From an uncultured Mollicutes bacterium (lineage in GTDB: Bacteria; Bacillota_I; Bacilli_A; Acholeplasmatales; Anaeroplasmataceae): a stretch of DNA of 6,960 bases. The stretch's first letter is position 1, and each line of letters starts with the position of its first letter. Below, piece after piece: positions 5,644-6,960 of the stretch. The stretch lies in assembly GCA_937905855.1 (NCBI GenBank), contig CALCWU010000055.1, positions 1 to 6,960 of the forward strand, given 5' to 3'. The position numbers were made by a program, and so were the translations under genes. The notes beneath the pieces were generated by a model, which was given only the letters and a program-made list of their open reading frames with translations, made no database searches and was not told the DNA's origin.

Positions 5644-6960
5644 ATGAAAAAGAAATTCATAGCATTTCTATTATTCTTATGTTTTATTGTTACTACAAGT
5701 AGTCTTGCAGTAAAGGCTGCAGCACCTGACACTGTTACAAAAGATGGAACTAATTATAAACTTGTAACAGCAACAGAGGATGTCACAGATGGAAATTATT
5801 TGATGGCTAATGCTGATGGTAGCAAATTTATGGGTGCTTTATCTGGTAAGTTTCATTCAAGTGTTGAACTTTCATCAGCTGTTGTTTTAAATATTGAAAC
5901 TACTGATAACGGCAAGACAATTAAAAATACTGCTACAGATAAGTACATTGCATGTAAAGCTGCTAAGACTAATTTAGAAAATGCCGCAGTTGATGCAAGC
6001 GCATATTTTGATATTACAGTTAATAATTCTGCAGTTACAGTTGCATCAAAGAGTGTTAAAGACGGTAAAATGCTATATAATGCAAATAACCCAAGATTTT
6101 TAGTTTACACAAGTAGCGTAACTGCAACAATGACTCTTGTTAGCTTATATAAGGAAGATACAGCACCTTCTGATGATTTTAGTGTTGTTTTTAATGCAAA
6201 TGGTGGTACTTTTGCTGAAGGTAAGGGTGAGAAAATCACTAAAGCAAATGGTGAGACAATCACAGGTACATTACCAGTTGCTGAAGATTTATCTTCAACT
6301 GTTTATAAATATACAAATTTAGTTGGATGGAAGAGTGGAGATACAACATATTTACCTGGTGCTGAATATAGTGCTACTGAAACAACTTCATTTACTGCCG
6401 TTTATGAGGTACCTGAAAATATTACAGTTGATCAAGCAGTTGAAATTGCTGGCCTTACTGGTGCCGTTAATACAATATATAGTTTTAGTATGAATGCTCA
6501 GGTTGTATCTTCAACTGCTAAAAGTGGTAAGACAACATTCATTGTTAAAGATTTAGTTAGTGATAGTACAATTACTGTTTATGGAGTTCTTGATGCTTGT
6601 TTAACATATTCAGGTGATGTTGTTAAGGTTGTAGGTCAAATTATTAATTTCAATAATAAGACGCCTGAATTTAATTCAGGATCAACTGTCGAACTTGTTA
6701 CTGCAAAGGCAATTAGTGAATTTGTTAAGAATGAAACTAAAACAAGCCTTAAGGTAGAATATGTTACAGATGAAACTGATAGTATTTATGATGTAGCTAT
6801 TAGATTTGGTGGAATTATTAGTGAAGCTTCATATAGAAGTGATGCTAAATATGGTGTTATTATTTCTAGTACAGAAATTAATTATACTGCAGGTGAATTA
6901 GAGTTTGCTAGTGTTGATGATTTCTTATTAGAACAAATGGATGCAGAAAAGAATATTTAT
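5644..6960 (+). CDS. Secreted multi-domain protein with Listeria-Bacteroides-type repeat and YhcR-like OB fold (3'-truncated)
   Basis: The first 439 residues of an exported protein whose frame stays open to the window end. The ATG follows AGGAG (5628-5632) with an 11-base gap. Residues 1-27 are a signal peptide: KKK, a hydrophobic core, then LAVKAAA with cleavage probably near 25-27. Residues about 36-170 (YKLVTATEDVTDGNYLMAN to RFLVYTSS...LVSLYKE) form a domain often seen at the front of Firmicutes extracellular proteins. Residues 179-255 (VVFNANGGTF, then LVGWKSG, then TSFTAVYE) match the Flg_new/InlB B-repeat pattern. Residues 259-355 (ITVDQAVEIAG to the VVKVVGQI region) resemble the OB fold found beside YhcR-type extracellular nucleases. 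Residues 358-439 (KTSLKVEYV, VAIRFGGII, YGVII) look like another repeated surface module. The missing C-terminus probably holds the catalytic or anchoring part. It likely shares a transcript with the small peptide gene. No catalytic residues are visible, so an enzyme role is a guess. Confidence 0.88.
   Translation, partial: MKKKFIAFLLFLCFIVTTSSLAVKAAAPDTVTKDGTNYKLVTATEDVTDGNYLMANADGSKFMGALSGKFHSSVELSSAVVLNIETTDNGKTIKNTATDKYIACKAAKTNLENAAVDASAYFDITVNNSAVTVASKSVKDGKMLYNANNPRFLVYTSSVTATMTLVSLYKEDTAPSDDFSVVFNANGGTFAEGKGEKITKANGETITGTLPVAEDLSSTVYKYTNLVGWKSGDTTYLPGAEYSATETTSFTAVYEVPENITVDQAVEIAGLTGAVNTIYSFSMNAQVVSSTAKSGKTTFIVKDLVSDSTITVYGVLDACLTYSGDVVKVVGQIINFNNKTPEFNSGSTVELVTAKAISEFVKNETKTSLKVEYVTDETDSIYDVAIRFGGIISEASYRSDAKYGVIISSTEINYTAGELEFASVDDFLLEQMDAEKNIY

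Noticed and set aside
6137..6322. 61-codon ORF inside the secreted protein gene
   Set aside because: The main frame contains the B-repeat here (NANGGTF, GWKSG), so the overlapping frame is a shadow.
1..6960. Mycoplasma-type genetic code suggested by the AT-rich composition
   Set aside because: TGA works as a stop at 2553-2555 and 5391-5393, and Trp is encoded by TGG throughout.
1..6960. CRISPR arrays, tRNA or rRNA genes, insertion sequences, attachment sites
   Set aside because: No regularly spaced repeats, cloverleaf-like sequences, transposase motifs or terminal inverted repeats were seen on either strand.

Overview
The window is strongly AT-rich, on the order of 30% GC by eye, and uses the standard bacterial code: TGA ends two genes (stops at 2553-2555 and 5391-5393) and Trp is TGG, which argues against Mycoplasma-type code 4. 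The base composition, short AGG-type Shine-Dalgarno sites and a secreted protein with a Listeria-Bacteroides-type repeat and a YhcR-like OB fold suggest a low-GC Firmicute. A gut-type Bacilli lineage (Erysipelotrichales, RF39 or Acholeplasmatales-like) is my best guess, but it is inferred from composition and domain style only.

Layout. (1) 1-1752 (+): the 3' five-sixths of an EF-G-like translational GTPase, with its N-terminus outside the window. (2) 1764-1794: a hairpin with U-tracts on both sides, acting as a shared terminator for the convergent genes. (3) 4206 down to 1793 (-): a three-gene ABC exporter operon with one ATPase and two six-helix ABC-2-type permeases, tightly packed (8-nt overlap, then a 7-nt gap). 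(4) 4207-4313: a compact divergent promoter region. (5) 4314-5393 (+): a nucleotidyltransferase-fold protein of the NTP_transf_5 type. (6) 5431-5459: a near-consensus promoter. It drives a 36-codon peptide gene (5495-5605) with a YxxP motif, an acidic/isoleucine segment and a GWLPWI C-terminus. The gene for a large secreted multi-domain protein follows 38 nt later (5644 onward) and is cut by the window end.

How the parts may relate. The ATPase and permeases clearly form one transporter. The small peptide and secreted protein appear to share a transcript, since no terminator lies between them. The most intriguing element is the peptide, which is below usual annotation size. It looks like a RiPP precursor leader plus core, or a member of the broad family of short 'YxxPxI...D-I-I-x-x-S' peptides, and it sits directly downstream of an NTP_transf_5 gene, a type that accompanies some lasso and related RiPP clusters. 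No cyclase, RRE/PqqD protein, protease or radical SAM enzyme is visible here, so a RiPP system is a hypothesis and not a finding.
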